NCBI GenBank assembly: GCA_945887955.1
Contig: CAMCZO010000010.1
Location: 1-43,940 of the forward strand
DNA from: Chitinophaga pinensis
GTDB lineage: Bacteria; Bacteroidota; Bacteroidia; B-17B0; Aurantibacillaceae
Reading direction: 5' to 3'
Length of the DNA: 43,940 bases
Within the stretch, counting starts at the first letter, position 1, and every line of letters begins with the position of its first letter. The notes under the pieces are model-generated. The model worked only from the letters and a program-made list of their open reading frames with translations. It had not been told where the DNA came from and ran no database searches. Made by a program: the position numbers and the translations under genes. Below, piece after piece: positions 34,629 to 43,791 of the stretch.

Positions 34629-34670
34629 TTTTAGAGTTAAAATTAATAAAAATCACCTTGAATTTTTTAA

Positions 34671-34704
34671 ATAAAAAAGCCAACTGCTAGAACAATTGGC
34701 TTTT
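34671..34704 (-). terminator. Rho-independent terminator after clpX
   Basis: AAAAGCCAA (34675-34683) and TTGGCTTTT (34696-34704) form a 9-bp stem with a 12-base loop. On the minus strand it is followed by a T-rich run (34673-34678 and beyond). It ends the clpX transcript, and perhaps that of the whole SUF-clpX run. Confidence 0.85.
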
Positions 34705-34721
34705 AATAGTTTTATACTTAG

Positions 34722-35966
34722 TTATGCAACTTTTAATTGATTAAGTTTTGCATTTTTTAATTTTTCTAAGGCATAATCTAATGTAATAGTAAATTGTTTA
34801 ATTGGTTTTTCTTCGCTAGGTAAACTATACATTAAATCAGTCATAATAGCTTCACAAATTCCTCTTAAGCCTCGGGCACCCAATTTAAATTCTAATGCTT
34901 TATCTACAATTAAATTTAAAACAGTTTCATCAATTTCTAATTTAGTTCCTTCCATTTTAAACAATTGTTTGTATTGTTTAATTAAAGCATTTTTAGGATC
35001 AGTTAAAATTTGACGTAAAGCAGATCGGTCTAAAGGTTTTAGATAAGTTAATACAGGTAATCTTCCAATTAATTCAGGAATTAATCCAAACGATTTTAAG
35101 TCTTGGGGCGAAACGTATTGCAATAAGTTTCCTTTATCAATTTCTAGCTCATTTACAGAAGAAGTATAGCCAACAGATTGAGTGTTTAGCCGTTTAGCTA
35201 TTTTTTTGTGAATACCATCAAAGGCTCCTCCACAAATAAATAATATATTTTTTGTATTAATGGCAATCATTTTTGCATCAGGATGTTTTCTTCCACCTTG
35301 AGGCGCAACATTTACAACCGATCCTTCTAATAATTTTAGGAGCGCTTGTTGAACCCCTTCTCCACTAACATCTCTAGTTATTGATGGATTATCACTTTTT
35401 CTTGCTATTTTATCTAATTCGTCAATAAATACTATTCCTTTTTCTGCGGCGGATACATCATAATCTGCAGATTGTAATAATCGAGTTAAAATACTTTCAA
35501 CATCTTCACCAACATAACCAGCTTCTGTTAAAACAGTGGCATCAGCAATACAAAATGGCACATTTAATAATAATGCAATGGTGCGTGCTAACAATGTTTT
35601 TCCTGTGCCGGTTTCTCCAACTAAAATTAAATTAGATTTATCGATTTCAACATCTTCTTTATTATTTTTAGATAGGTGGGTAATGCGTTTAAAATGATTG
35701 TAAACAGCTACACTAAGGATTTTTTTTGCTTCATCTTGCCCTATTACATATTCATCAAGCTTTTCTTTTATGGCTTTTGGTTTTAATAGGTTCATCGCTT
35801 GCTGAACTTGATGTTTTAGTTCACCAGTGGTTTCTTCTTTTATTATGCCATAGGCTTGTGTTACGCAACTATCACAAACATGCCCGTTAATACCAGCAAT
35901 TAAAATCTTTGATTCTTTTTTATCTCGTCCGCATAACGAACATCTTATTGTTAAGTCTTTTGCCAT
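34722..35966 (-). CDS. clpX: ATP-dependent Clp protease ATP-binding subunit ClpX
   Basis: ClpX is the AAA+ unfoldase of the ClpXP protease. The 414-residue protein has the N-terminal zinc-binding domain (Cys9, Cys12, Cys31, Cys34), Walker A GETGTGKT at 117-124, pore loop GYVGEDV, Walker B VFIDELDK and the C-terminal GLIPELIGRLPV sensor region. The loop that docks into ClpP reads VGY instead of the E. coli IGF. It lies 50 nt downstream of the SUF operon and has its own -7 element at 35983. Confidence 0.96.
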   Translation of the reverse strand: MAKDLTIRCSLCGRDKKESKILIAGINGHVCDSCVTQAYGIIKEETTGELKHQVQQAMNLLKPKAIKEKLDEYVIGQDEAKKILSVAVYNHFKRITHLSKNNKEDVEIDKSNLILVGETGTGKTLLARTIALLLNVPFCIADATVLTEAGYVGEDVESILTRLLQSADYDVSAAEKGIVFIDELDKIARKSDNPSITRDVSGEGVQQALLKLLEGSVVNVAPQGGRKHPDAKMIAINTKNILFICGGAFDGIHKKIAKRLNTQSVGYTSSVNELEIDKGNLLQYVSPQDLKSFGLIPELIGRLPVLTYLKPLDRSALRQILTDPKNALIKQYKQLFKMEGTKLEIDETVLNLIVDKALEFKLGARGLRGICEAIMTDLMYSLPSEEKPIKQFTITLDYALEKLKNAKLNQLKVA

Positions 35967-35982
35967 TTATTTTTTATCATTT

Positions 35983-35990
35983 CAAAGATA
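35983..35990 (-). promoter_or_regulatory. -7 element of clpX
   Basis: On the minus strand TATCTTTG ends 16 nt before the clpX ATG. The -33 region lacks TTG. It suggests that clpX can also be made independently of the SUF operon. Confidence 0.4.
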
Positions 35991-36016
35991 AGAATAATTT
36001 AGATTGCTTTTTTAAA

Positions 36017-36346
36017 TCACATAAACCCTAATTCTAATTGAGCGACTTCGCTCATCATTTCTTTTTCCCAAGTAGGTTCAAAGGTTAATTTTAATTCAGC
36101 TGATGTAATTCCTTGTAATAATTTAAGTTTGTTTTCGACTTCTGCTGGAAGGCTTTCAGCAACTGGACAATTTGGTGAGGTTAAAGTCATTACTATTTTT
36201 AAATTATTTTCGTCGTCTAAATTTAACTCATAAATTAATCCAAGTTCCCAAATATCAATTGGAATTTCAGGATCAAAGCAAGTTTTTATTTCGTCAATAA
36301 CTCTTTGCATTAATTCTGTATTTTTTGTAATAATTATTGCTGCCAT
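36017..36346 (-). CDS. DUF59/MIP18-family Fe-S assembly protein (SufT-like)
   Basis: This 109-residue DUF59 (MIP18) protein belongs to the group that helps Fe-S cluster maturation in many SUF operons. The family hallmarks are FDPEIPIDIWELGLIYE, with the conserved Asp-Pro-Glu, and LTSPNCPVAESLPAEVE, with the conserved Cys. It is the last gene of the SUF group, one base after sufE, so it is probably made with it. Whether it acts as SufT proper or as a related assembly factor cannot be told. Confidence 0.9.
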   Translation of the reverse strand: MAAIIITKNTELMQRVIDEIKTCFDPEIPIDIWELGLIYELNLDDENNLKIVMTLTSPNCPVAESLPAEVENKLKLLQGITSAELKLTFEPTWEKEMMSEVAQLELGFM

Positions 36347-36347
36347 T

Positions 36348-36761
36348 TTAAATTCTTTTTAAAGCTTCTTTTTTCATTTCATTAATCATACTTAAAAGCC
36401 CATTTGCTCTGGTTGGACTTAAGTGTTCTTTTAAACCGATTTGGTTAATAAAATCCATATCTGCTTTTACAATATCTTCGGCTTTTTGATTTGATAATAC
36501 ACGAACCATTAAAGCAATCATTCCCTTTGTTATAATCGCATCACTATCGGCGGTATATAAAATTTTATCATTTATTAAATCCGTGTTTAACCAAACATTA
36601 CTCTGACAACCTTTAATGATACGATTGTTTGTTTTTAAATTTAAATTAATTAAAGGAAGTGATTTTCCCATATCAATGATGTGCTCATATTTAGATTCCC
36701 AGTCATCACCAAAAATCTCAAACTCTTCTATTATTTCTTTTTCTATTTCTTTAATTGTCAT
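36348..36761 (-). CDS. sufE: Sulfur acceptor protein SufE
   Basis: SufE takes persulfide sulfur from SufS Cys363 and passes it to SufB. Its 137 residues fit the family. The acceptor Cys52 lies in RIIKGCQSNVWLN, the classic motif. The Ile- and Asp-rich strand region around ADSDAIITKGMIALMVRVLS is also typical. It lies 36 nt after sufS and 1 nt before the DUF59 gene. Confidence 0.94.
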   Translation of the reverse strand: MTIKEIEKEIIEEFEIFGDDWESKYEHIIDMGKSLPLINLNLKTNNRIIKGCQSNVWLNTDLINDKILYTADSDAIITKGMIALMVRVLSNQKAEDIVKADMDFINQIGLKEHLSPTRANGLLSMINEMKKEALKRI

Positions 36762-36797
36762 TATTTTATAATCGTTTTAATTTAAATAACAATTTAA

Positions 36798-38015
36798 TTA
36801 CTGTAACATTTTAATTACTTTTTTTAGTTTTTCAATAAAATAATTTATTTCTTCAATTGTATTATATATAGCAAATGAAATTCTAACGGTACCTTGTATT
36901 TTTAAATCTTGCATTAATGGCTGGGTGCAATGATGACCAGTTCTTACAGCAATTCCATAATTATCTAATAAAGTTCCAATATCGAAGGGATGATGGTTTT
37001 TTACATTAAAAGAAATAACACCTGCTTTTTCGTCACTTTCTCCATACATAATTATTTCTGGCATTTCTCTTAATTTTTTTTGAGCATGTTGAACTAATTT
37101 TTTTTCAAATTCAAAAATAGTTGTAATGCCTATGTTATTTATAAATTTTATGGCATTCGAGAACCCAATCACTCCTGAAATATTAGGTGTTCCTGGTTCA
37201 AATCTTAAAGCACCATCGGCATATTCAGTGTTTTCGAAGCTTACAGATTTAATTATACCACCACCAGATTTTGAAACAGGTAATTTATCTAGCCATTTTT
37301 GAGAGAGGTATAACAAACCAACTCCTGTTGGGCCATATAATTTATGCGCGCTACATACAAAAAAATCTACATCTAGTTTTTTTAAGTCTACGGGCATATG
37401 AGGCGCTGATTGAGCACCGTCTAATAAGATTGGTAATTGATGTTTTTTTGCGATACTAATTATTCTTTCTATGTCGGTAATTAAACCTAAAGTATTAGAT
37501 ACATGAGTAATGGCTATTAATTTTGTTTTATGTGTTATTAATTTTTCTATTGAATCATAGTCTAAATTTTGATTAGCTAGCAATGGAATAATTTTTAAAA
37601 CGCCTTTATTTTCTTTTGCCCATAGTTGCCATGGTAAAATATTAGAGTGATGCTCATAAGTAGATAAAATAATTTCATCTTCTTTTTGTAAATGAAATTT
37701 AGCTAAGCCCTGCGCTACTATATTAATAGAATCAGTGCAGCCAGCTGTAAAAATTAGTTGTTGCTCGTTATCAATATTAAAATGATTAGCAACTGTTTTT
37801 CTTGCCAATTCGAATTGTTCAGAAGCACTTCTACTCAAGCTATGAACTCCTCGATGAATATTTGAATTGCTTTTTTTGTAAAAATCAGAAATGGATTCGA
37901 TTACTGAAATAGGTTTTTGACTTGTTGCGGCATTATCAAAATAAATTAAATCACAATTATTAATTTTTTGATTTAAAATTGGAAATTGTTCGCGTATTTT
38001 AATTAAATCCATCAT
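36798..38015 (-). CDS. sufS: Cysteine desulfurase SufS
   Basis: SufS is a PLP enzyme that removes sulfur from L-cysteine as a persulfide for cluster assembly. The 405-residue class V aminotransferase-like protein has PLP Lys225 in CSAHKLYGPTGVG and the active Cys363 in RTGHHCTQPLM (group II desulfurase). The N-terminal YFDNAATSQKP and SNIHRGVHSLSRSA are typical. The start ATG overlaps the sufD stop as ATGA, or as TGATG if the second Met is used, so translation is coupled to sufD. Confidence 0.95.
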   Translation of the reverse strand: MMDLIKIREQFPILNQKINNCDLIYFDNAATSQKPISVIESISDFYKKSNSNIHRGVHSLSRSASEQFELARKTVANHFNIDNEQQLIFTAGCTDSINIVAQGLAKFHLQKEDEIILSTYEHHSNILPWQLWAKENKGVLKIIPLLANQNLDYDSIEKLITHKTKLIAITHVSNTLGLITDIERIISIAKKHQLPILLDGAQSAPHMPVDLKKLDVDFFVCSAHKLYGPTGVGLLYLSQKWLDKLPVSKSGGGIIKSVSFENTEYADGALRFEPGTPNISGVIGFSNAIKFINNIGITTIFEFEKKLVQHAQKKLREMPEIIMYGESDEKAGVISFNVKNHHPFDIGTLLDNYGIAVRTGHHCTQPLMQDLKIQGTVRISFAIYNTIEEINYFIEKLKKVIKMLQ

Positions 38016-39286
38016 AGATTTTTTTCAAAAAAAAGAGTTATTTTTTCTTTTAAACTTTCGGGTTCAATTTTATTTATGATTTCTTGCGCAAATGACCGAA
38101 GTAATAATTTTTTGGCGCTTTCTTTTCCTATACCCCTAGTATTTAGATAAAAAAGTGCCTTTTCATCAATTTTTCCGGTTGACGTACCATGCGAACATTT
38201 TACATCATTGGCATAAATTTCGAGCTGTGGTTTAGCATAAATACTTGCATCATCACTTAATAAAATGTTTTTACTGCTTTGATATGCATTGGTTTTTTGA
38301 GCATCTTTTCGAACAAATATTTTACCATTAAATACTCCTGTGCTTTTGTCTTTTATAATACCTTTATATAATTCATTACTTTCACAATGAGGCGCCTGAT
38401 GATCCATAAGCGTATGATTATCGATGATCTGATTTTCTTTTGAATAAAATAATCCATTTAAGTTAGCTTCCGAATTTTGACCAGCCAGCAAAACATTGTG
38501 ATTATTTCTAACTAATTGCCCGCTTAAAGTAATAGTATGGTTGTGGTATTGGCTATCTTGTTCTTGTTTGATTTGATTGGTGTTAACCGAATAGCCTAAA
38601 TGGCCTTCATTTTGAAATAAGGTTGAATTTAATTTAGCGTTTTTTGAAATAAACTTTTCACTCAAAAAATTAGTAAATACTTTTCCTTGTCCTATTAATA
38701 TTTGTTCTTCAATAATAGTGGCTTCTGATTGTTCTTCTAATTCAATAAAATTTCTACTATTTACTAATGCTTCTGTTTCTGAACCTGAAATATAAATAAT
38801 ATGAATGGGCATTTTAAGCTTTTCACCTTTTTGAATTTTAAGATAAAAGCCATTACTGCAAAAAGCAGTGTTCATAGCAATAAATACATCTTTTTGTACA
38901 TCGGCAATTGTCGAAATTAATTTATTGGCACTAGAATCTATATTAGCAAAAGAATGGACTTGTAATCCCTTTAAAATAATTTTATCGCTTAGCGCTTCTG
39001 AATAATTTCCATTAACTACAACTAGTGTAATCGTGTCTTTAATTTTATATTCGTTAATAGCTGTAACATTTATAAAATTTTGCTCAATATTTTTGAATTC
39101 TTTTTTTAAGATACTATCAATATTACAATATTTGTAATCTTCGTGTTTATTATTTGGTATGCCTACATTTTCTATTTGCAAAAGTGCATTACTTAAAACA
39201 GTGTCGCTAATAAACCCAACTTTAGAAGCTGTAGCCGAAATTTTTTCAATAATATGTTGTGCGGTTTGTGATTTTTCTAGTTTCAT
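38012..39286 (-). CDS. sufD: Fe-S cluster assembly protein SufD
   Basis: SufD is a scaffold partner of SufB and SufC. The 424-residue protein has the SufBD beta-helix core. Signs are GQLVRNNHNVLLAGQNSEANLNGL, FYSKENQIIDNHTLMDHQAPHCES, and the C-terminal CSHGTSTGKIDEKALFYLNTRGI, which includes the conserved His and Cys. It overlaps sufC by ATGA and sufS by ATGA, so the three are translationally coupled. Confidence 0.93.
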   Translation of the reverse strand: MKLEKSQTAQHIIEKISATASKVGFISDTVLSNALLQIENVGIPNNKHEDYKYCNIDSILKKEFKNIEQNFINVTAINEYKIKDTITLVVVNGNYSEALSDKIILKGLQVHSFANIDSSANKLISTIADVQKDVFIAMNTAFCSNGFYLKIQKGEKLKMPIHIIYISGSETEALVNSRNFIELEEQSEATIIEEQILIGQGKVFTNFLSEKFISKNAKLNSTLFQNEGHLGYSVNTNQIKQEQDSQYHNHTITLSGQLVRNNHNVLLAGQNSEANLNGLFYSKENQIIDNHTLMDHQAPHCESNELYKGIIKDKSTGVFNGKIFVRKDAQKTNAYQSSKNILLSDDASIYAKPQLEIYANDVKCSHGTSTGKIDEKALFYLNTRGIGKESAKKLLLRSFAQEIINKIEPESLKEKITLFFEKNL

Positions 39287-40041
39287 TTCTTAAAATCAAA
39301 TTCTTTTTTTACTTCATCGTATCCTTTAGCTTCTAATTCTAAAGCCATTTCTTTTGTCCCTGATTTCACAATTTTTCCATTATATAATACATGAACAAAA
39401 TCAGGGATAATATAGTCGAGTAGGCGCTGATAATGAGTAATTACAATAAATGCATTATTTTTATTTTTAAGCATATTTACACCATTAGCAACTATTTTTA
39501 AAGCATCAATGTCTAATCCACTATCGGTTTCATCTAAAATAGCCAATTTTGGCTCAAGCATGGCTAACTGAAAAATCTCATTCCGTTTTTTTTCTCCACC
39601 ACTAAAGCCTTCATTTACGCTTCTGTTAGTTAGCTTTCCGTCTAACTCAACTAGTTTTTGTTTTTCTTTTACCATGGCTAAAAAATCTTTGGCCGCCATT
39701 TGCTCTAAGCCATTGTATTCGCGAATTTCGTTAATTGCAGTTTTTAAAAAATTGATATTACTCACTCCAGGTATTTCAACTGGATATTGAAATGCTAAAA
39801 ATAATCCTTCACGAGCTCTATTTTCTGCTTCAAGCTCTAATAAATTTTTTCCGTTAAAAATAATTTCTCCTTCAGTTACTTCGTAATCTGGATGGCCAGC
39901 TAAAACAGAGGATAAGGTTGATTTTCCAGAACCATTTGGCCCCATAATGGCATGTATTTCTCCGGCTTTAATTTCTAGATTAATTCCATTTAGAATTTTT
40001 TTTCCATTAACTGAAGCATGGAGATTTTTGATTGAGATCAT
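39283..40041 (-). CDS. sufC: Fe-S cluster assembly ATPase SufC
   Basis: SufC is the ATPase of the SufBC2D scaffold. The 252-residue ABC protein has Walker A MGPNGSGKSTLSSVLAG, a Q-loop (FLAFQYPVEIPGVSN), the signature NEGFSGGEKKRNEIFQLAML and Walker B LAILDETDSGLDIDAL, with the D-loop Asp-Ser-Gly-Leu-Asp that marks SufC. The gene is separated from sufB by a membrane protein gene, an unusual arrangement, and starts 9 nt after that gene ends. Confidence 0.95.
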   Translation of the reverse strand: MISIKNLHASVNGKKILNGINLEIKAGEIHAIMGPNGSGKSTLSSVLAGHPDYEVTEGEIIFNGKNLLELEAENRAREGLFLAFQYPVEIPGVSNINFLKTAINEIREYNGLEQMAAKDFLAMVKEKQKLVELDGKLTNRSVNEGFSGGEKKRNEIFQLAMLEPKLAILDETDSGLDIDALKIVANGVNMLKNKNNAFIVITHYQRLLDYIIPDFVHVLYNGKIVKSGTKEMALELEAKGYDEVKKEFDFKK

Positions 40042-40050
40042 ATTGTAAGT

Positions 40051-41796
40051 TTAATTTATTTGATAATTATAGTTATAAATTTTAATGTTGAATTTCGAAA
40101 TATAAAACGCTTGCTTGTTAATATTCCAAATAAAAATAGACAAATGATCACTGGTTTTAAAATCCGCATTGATGTTTGCCGAATAATTATATTCTTCTTC
40201 CTTAAGATTTGATGAAGGGATTTCATTTAATTTGCATTGAAAATAATCTTTATTTTGATGGCTCTTAGAATCGTCCAGAGAAAAGCAGATAAGGGCATCT
40301 TTGCTTGAATTAGCAAAAAGTTCTTTTCTAATAATGTTTATTTTTAGTTGAATTCGGTTAGAATTAAATCCTATGCTGTCAAAAAAAACACTCATTCCAA
40401 AATCTTTATTTGCAAAGTTAAAGGGTGTGATAATTGTTGCAGAATCTGCTAATATAATTGATGTTTTTTCTTTTGAAAAAGGTTTTATATCGTTTATGCC
40501 CCCTAAACAGTTTTGGTATGAAGCGTCGGTTTTTAAAAAAACATATTTCCATTTTTTAAAATTCATTCCAGATCTTAAAATAATACTACGATTTTCTTGA
40601 TAGCAATAAATTAGGTTTACAAACACTAAAAATAAGGAGATAGATGTTATCGAATAAAACGTGAGCTTTTGAGAGAGTAGGTGGTTAAATAATTTTGCGC
40701 CTATCATTGCAAACAGAGCGTAATAATCAACTAAAACACGAATGCCGAGACCATCAAAATAAGTATAGGCCCAGTAACTAGCAAAAAAGTAAAACATACT
40801 ACTTAATAAAACTAAGGCTGCGATAAACGAAAATAAAGATTCCTTATAAAGAAAAAATAATCCCAATAGAAATAAAAAACAAATTGGCGTGTAAATAAAT
40901 AAGCCACTTTCAAAACCAAATAACATTTTAAATATCTGAGGATTTAGCCAATAAAACCCATCAGCTTTATAGGTATTTTGAATTAGACTTCCGCTTTGTA
41001 AAAACCAAATTAAACTTTGAAAAGATAATATGCCTAAGGCTATTATTAGTGATAAATAAAAATATTTATTTCTAATTAAAGTTTTAAAAAATATCAGGCA
41101 ACTTGACCAGTTTTTAAACCAAATGAATGGAAAAAAAAGCACAAAAAAATTATTTGGCCGAACTAATAAAATTAATCCGAGAAGAATTCCAGAATAAATT
41201 AAATACTTGTTAGATTGAATAAGAACAAGGCGATAACTGAAATACATAAATGCTGAAATTAATGCAAAAGAATAAACATGAGACATGCCAGCTTCAGACA
41301 ATGTATAATGAATTAGATTGGTTCCAAAAAAAACAAGAAACAAAATTAAATTAATTACTTTTTTATTTGTGTTTTGAAGGTTGAGTAGTTTTTTTAAAAA
41401 GTTCAATCCTATTATAGCATATACTAGTGCTACAAGGCCAATAGAAATTTGAAAAGGCAAGCTATATCCATTTAATGGGGCACTTATAAGGAAAGCAGTT
41501 AAATAAGCCAAAGAAAAAAATGGAAGTAGTAAGATAGATAAACCAACTGTATGAACATTATATGTGCCTTCTGCAGTTTTTAAAATAAACCAGCTCGTAT
41601 CAGTTTGATTGATAAGATCGTGTTGAATAAAAATTGAGATTAAATAAGAATAATAGTCTTTTGCATCTCCACCCATAAAGTCAACTTCAAAATTGGCATA
41701 GCGCCATTTAAAAATAAAACTTATCATAATTGCCAATGCAAAAAAAAGCAAATACAGATATTGACTAGGTGAATATTTTAAAATTGAACGAAACAT
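40051..41796 (-). CDS. Multi-pass membrane protein (GT-C-like) within the SUF operon
   Basis: This 581-residue protein has a signal anchor (LYLLFFALAIMISFIF) and about ten to twelve hydrophobic segments up to about residue 400, then a C-terminal soluble, probably beta-rich region of about 150 residues. The first outer loop has an acidic motif, VDFMGGDAKDYYSYLI (residues 38-52), and TYNVHTVGLSILLLPFF follows. This layout is like GT-C glycosyltransferases that use lipid-linked sugars, whose catalytic acid lies in the first loop, but that is inference. No link to Fe-S assembly is evident. It lies 6 nt after sufB and 9 nt before sufC, so it must share their transcript. Confidence 0.8.
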   Translation of the reverse strand: MFRSILKYSPSQYLYLLFFALAIMISFIFKWRYANFEVDFMGGDAKDYYSYLISIFIQHDLINQTDTSWFILKTAEGTYNVHTVGLSILLLPFFSLAYLTAFLISAPLNGYSLPFQISIGLVALVYAIIGLNFLKKLLNLQNTNKKVINLILFLVFFGTNLIHYTLSEAGMSHVYSFALISAFMYFSYRLVLIQSNKYLIYSGILLGLILLVRPNNFFVLFFPFIWFKNWSSCLIFFKTLIRNKYFYLSLIIALGILSFQSLIWFLQSGSLIQNTYKADGFYWLNPQIFKMLFGFESGLFIYTPICFLFLLGLFFLYKESLFSFIAALVLLSSMFYFFASYWAYTYFDGLGIRVLVDYYALFAMIGAKLFNHLLSQKLTFYSITSISLFLVFVNLIYCYQENRSIILRSGMNFKKWKYVFLKTDASYQNCLGGINDIKPFSKEKTSIILADSATIITPFNFANKDFGMSVFFDSIGFNSNRIQLKINIIRKELFANSSKDALICFSLDDSKSHQNKDYFQCKLNEIPSSNLKEEEYNYSANINADFKTSDHLSIFIWNINKQAFYISKFNIKIYNYNYQIN

Positions 41797-41802
41797 AATT
41801 AT

Positions 41803-43257
41803 TTAGCCTACACTTCCTTCTAAGCTAACTGCTAATAATTTTTGAGCTTCAACAGCAAATTCCATTGGTAATTTATTAAGTACTTCTTTACAATAACCGT
41901 TTACAATTAAAGCAATTGATTTTTCCATAGAAATACCTCTTTGCTTGCAATAAAACAATTGGTCCTCACCAATTTTGCTTGTAGTTGCCTCATGTTCAAC
42001 TACGGCACTTTTGTCTTTTATTTCGATGTAAGGAAAAGTGTGTGCCCCACATTTATCTCCCATTAACAAACTATCGCACTGCGAAAAGTTTCGCGAATTT
42101 GTTGAGCCCTTTCTAATTTGAACCAATCCGCGGTAACTATTATTACTAAACCCTGCACTAATTCCTTTAGATATAATTGTGCTGCGAGTGTTTTTTCCAA
42201 TGTGAATCATTTTGGTTCCAGTATCCGCTTCTTGTTTATTATTTGTTACTGCCACCGAATAAAATTCGCCAACGCTATTATTGCCTTTTAAAATTACCGA
42301 AGGGTATTTCCATGTAATGGCCGAGCCTGTTTCTACTTGTGTCCAGCTTATTTTTGAATTGTCTTCTAAACAAATACCACGTTTAGTTACAAAATTATAA
42401 ATACCACCTTTTCCATTTTTATCTCCAGGATACCAGTTTTGAACGGTACTGTATTTTACTTCGGCATCTTTGTGAGCAATAATTTCTACAATAGCAGCGT
42501 GTAATTGGTTTTCATCGCGTTTCGGGGCGGTGCATCCTTCCAAATATGACACATAGCTAGCCTCATCGGCAACAATAAGGGTTCTTTCAAATTGTCCTGT
42601 GCCAATAGAATTAATTCTGAAATAAGTAGAGAGCTCCATTGGGCAACGAACACCTTTTGGAATATAACAAAAAGACCCATCGCTAAATACAGCACTATTT
42701 AAGGCGGCATAATAATTATCGGTATAAGGCACAACCATGCCCATGTATTTTTTTATTAATTCGGGATATTCAAGAACCGCATCGCTAAACGAACAAAAAA
42801 TAATTCCTTTTTCTGAAAGGGTTTCTCTGAAAGTTGTTTTTACTGAAACGCTATCAAAAACCGCATCTACAGCTATGTTTGATTGCACGCCACTTAAACG
42901 TTTTTGTTCTTCTAAAGAAATACCTAATTTTTCAAAGGTTTTTAATAGTTCTGGGTCAACTTCATTTAAGCTATTTAATTCTGGCATTTTTTTTGGTGCA
43001 GAATAATAACTTATGTCTTGGAAATTAATTTTAGGATAAGATAAATGGGCCCAATTTTTTGGCTCCTCCAAAGTGAGCCAATACCGAAATGCTTTTAACC
43101 TGAATTCTAATAACCACTCGGGTTCATTTTTCTTTTTACTCAGAGCTTTAACTACGTCTTCATTTAATCCTTTAGCAAAGGTATCTGTTTCAATATCGGT
43201 AACAAAACCGTATTTATATTCGCTATTAATTTGTTGTTCTAAAATCTCGTTACTCAT
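41803..43257 (-). CDS. sufB: Fe-S cluster assembly protein SufB
   Basis: SufB is the central scaffold that accepts sulfur and builds the cluster with SufC and SufD. Its 484 residues are normal for the family. Typical segments are [48 protein letters not shown], and [25 protein letters not shown]. The C-terminal [24 protein letters not shown] holds conserved Cys, followed by [13 protein letters not shown]. It starts 27 nt after the A-type carrier gene and ends 6 nt before the membrane protein gene. Confidence 0.96.
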   Translation of the reverse strand: MSNEILEQQINSEYKYGFVTDIETDTFAKGLNEDVVKALSKKKNEPEWLLEFRLKAFRYWLTLEEPKNWAHLSYPKINFQDISYYSAPKKMPELNSLNEVDPELLKTFEKLGISLEEQKRLSGVQSNIAVDAVFDSVSVKTTFRETLSEKGIIFCSFSDAVLEYPELIKKYMGMVVPYTDNYYAALNSAVFSDGSFCYIPKGVRCPMELSTYFRINSIGTGQFERTLIVADEASYVSYLEGCTAPKRDENQLHAAIVEIIAHKDAEVKYSTVQNWYPGDKNGKGGIYNFVTKRGICLEDNSKISWTQVETGSAITWKYPSVILKGNNSVGEFYSVAVTNNKQEADTGTKMIHIGKNTRSTIISKGISAGFSNNSYRGLVQIRKGSTNSRNFSQCDSLLMGDKCGAHTFPYIEIKDKSAVVEHEATTSKIGEDQLFYCKQRGISMEKSIALIVNGYCKEVLNKLPMEFAVEAQKLLAVSLEGSVG

Positions 43258-43284
43258 TTCAATTCTATGTCAATCAATATTTAA

Positions 43285-43611
43285 TTAAACTCCAAAACTT
43301 TCTCCGCAACCACAAGTTCTTGAGGCGTTGGGATTGTTAAAAACAAAGCCTTTGCCATTTAAACCACCGGTGTATTCTAATTCTGTACCTACTAGATATA
43401 AAAAGCTTTTACGGTCAACTACTATTTTAACGCCTTTGTCTTCAAATTGTTGATCGCCATCTTTTATTAAATGATCAAACTCTAATTTGTAAGTAAGACC
43501 AGAGCAGCCTCCTCCATCAACACCAACTCTAATAAATGTTCCTTCGGGTCGGTTTTCTTCTTTAATTAAATTTATTGCATGCATTTTTGCATTTTCGGTT
43601 ACTGTTATCAT
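43285..43611 (-). CDS. sufA: A-type Fe-S carrier (HesB/IscA/SufA family)
   Basis: This 108-residue A-type carrier binds iron or an Fe-S cluster through three Cys: Cys36 in GGGCSGLTY and Cys100 and Cys102 in TCGCGESFGV. Its position as the first gene of the SUF operon supports the name SufA, though ErpA or IscA cannot be separated by sequence alone. The leader of about 60 nt contains the palindrome at 43652-43674. Confidence 0.93.
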   Translation of the reverse strand: MITVTENAKMHAINLIKEENRPEGTFIRVGVDGGGCSGLTYKLEFDHLIKDGDQQFEDKGVKIVVDRKSFLYLVGTELEYTGGLNGKGFVFNNPNASRTCGCGESFGV

Positions 43612-43651
43612 AATACGCTGTATTTAAGTGAAGTATAAAGTCTAAAATATA

Positions 43652-43674
43652 TTAATTAGACTAAATCTAATTAA
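43652..43674. promoter_or_regulatory. Palindromic candidate operator of the SUF operon
   Basis: TTAATTAGA (43652-43660) and TCTAATTAA (43666-43674) are perfect 9-bp inverted repeats around the 5-base centre CTAAA. The site lies immediately downstream of the SUF -7 element, at the predicted transcription start, as expected for a repressor site. The regulator is not identifiable; Rrf2, Fur-like or DtxR-like families are possibilities. Confidence 0.55.
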
Positions 43675-43677
43675 GCA

Positions 43678-43685
43678 CAAAAATA
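43678..43685 (-). promoter_or_regulatory. -7 element of the SUF operon
   Basis: On the minus strand TATTTTTG matches the consensus, about 66 nt before the sufA ATG. No TTG at -33 was found. The palindrome starts 3 nt downstream. Confidence 0.45.
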
Positions 43686-43736
43686 CCATAAAAAAGGTAT
43701 AAATTCTAATTTTAATGTTAAAAAATTATGATTTAA

Positions 43737-43791
43737 AAAAAGTGAATTAAATACAATACTTCGTTTCTATTTAAATCAAAATTCACTTTTT
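43737..43791 (-). terminator. Terminator-like hairpin after prfC
   Basis: AAAAAGTGAATT (43780-43791 read on the minus strand) pairs with AATTCACTTTTT (43737-43748) across a 31-base loop and is followed by T on the minus strand. The stem overlaps the last codons and stop of prfC. The long loop and low GC make it a weaker call. Confidence 0.45.
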
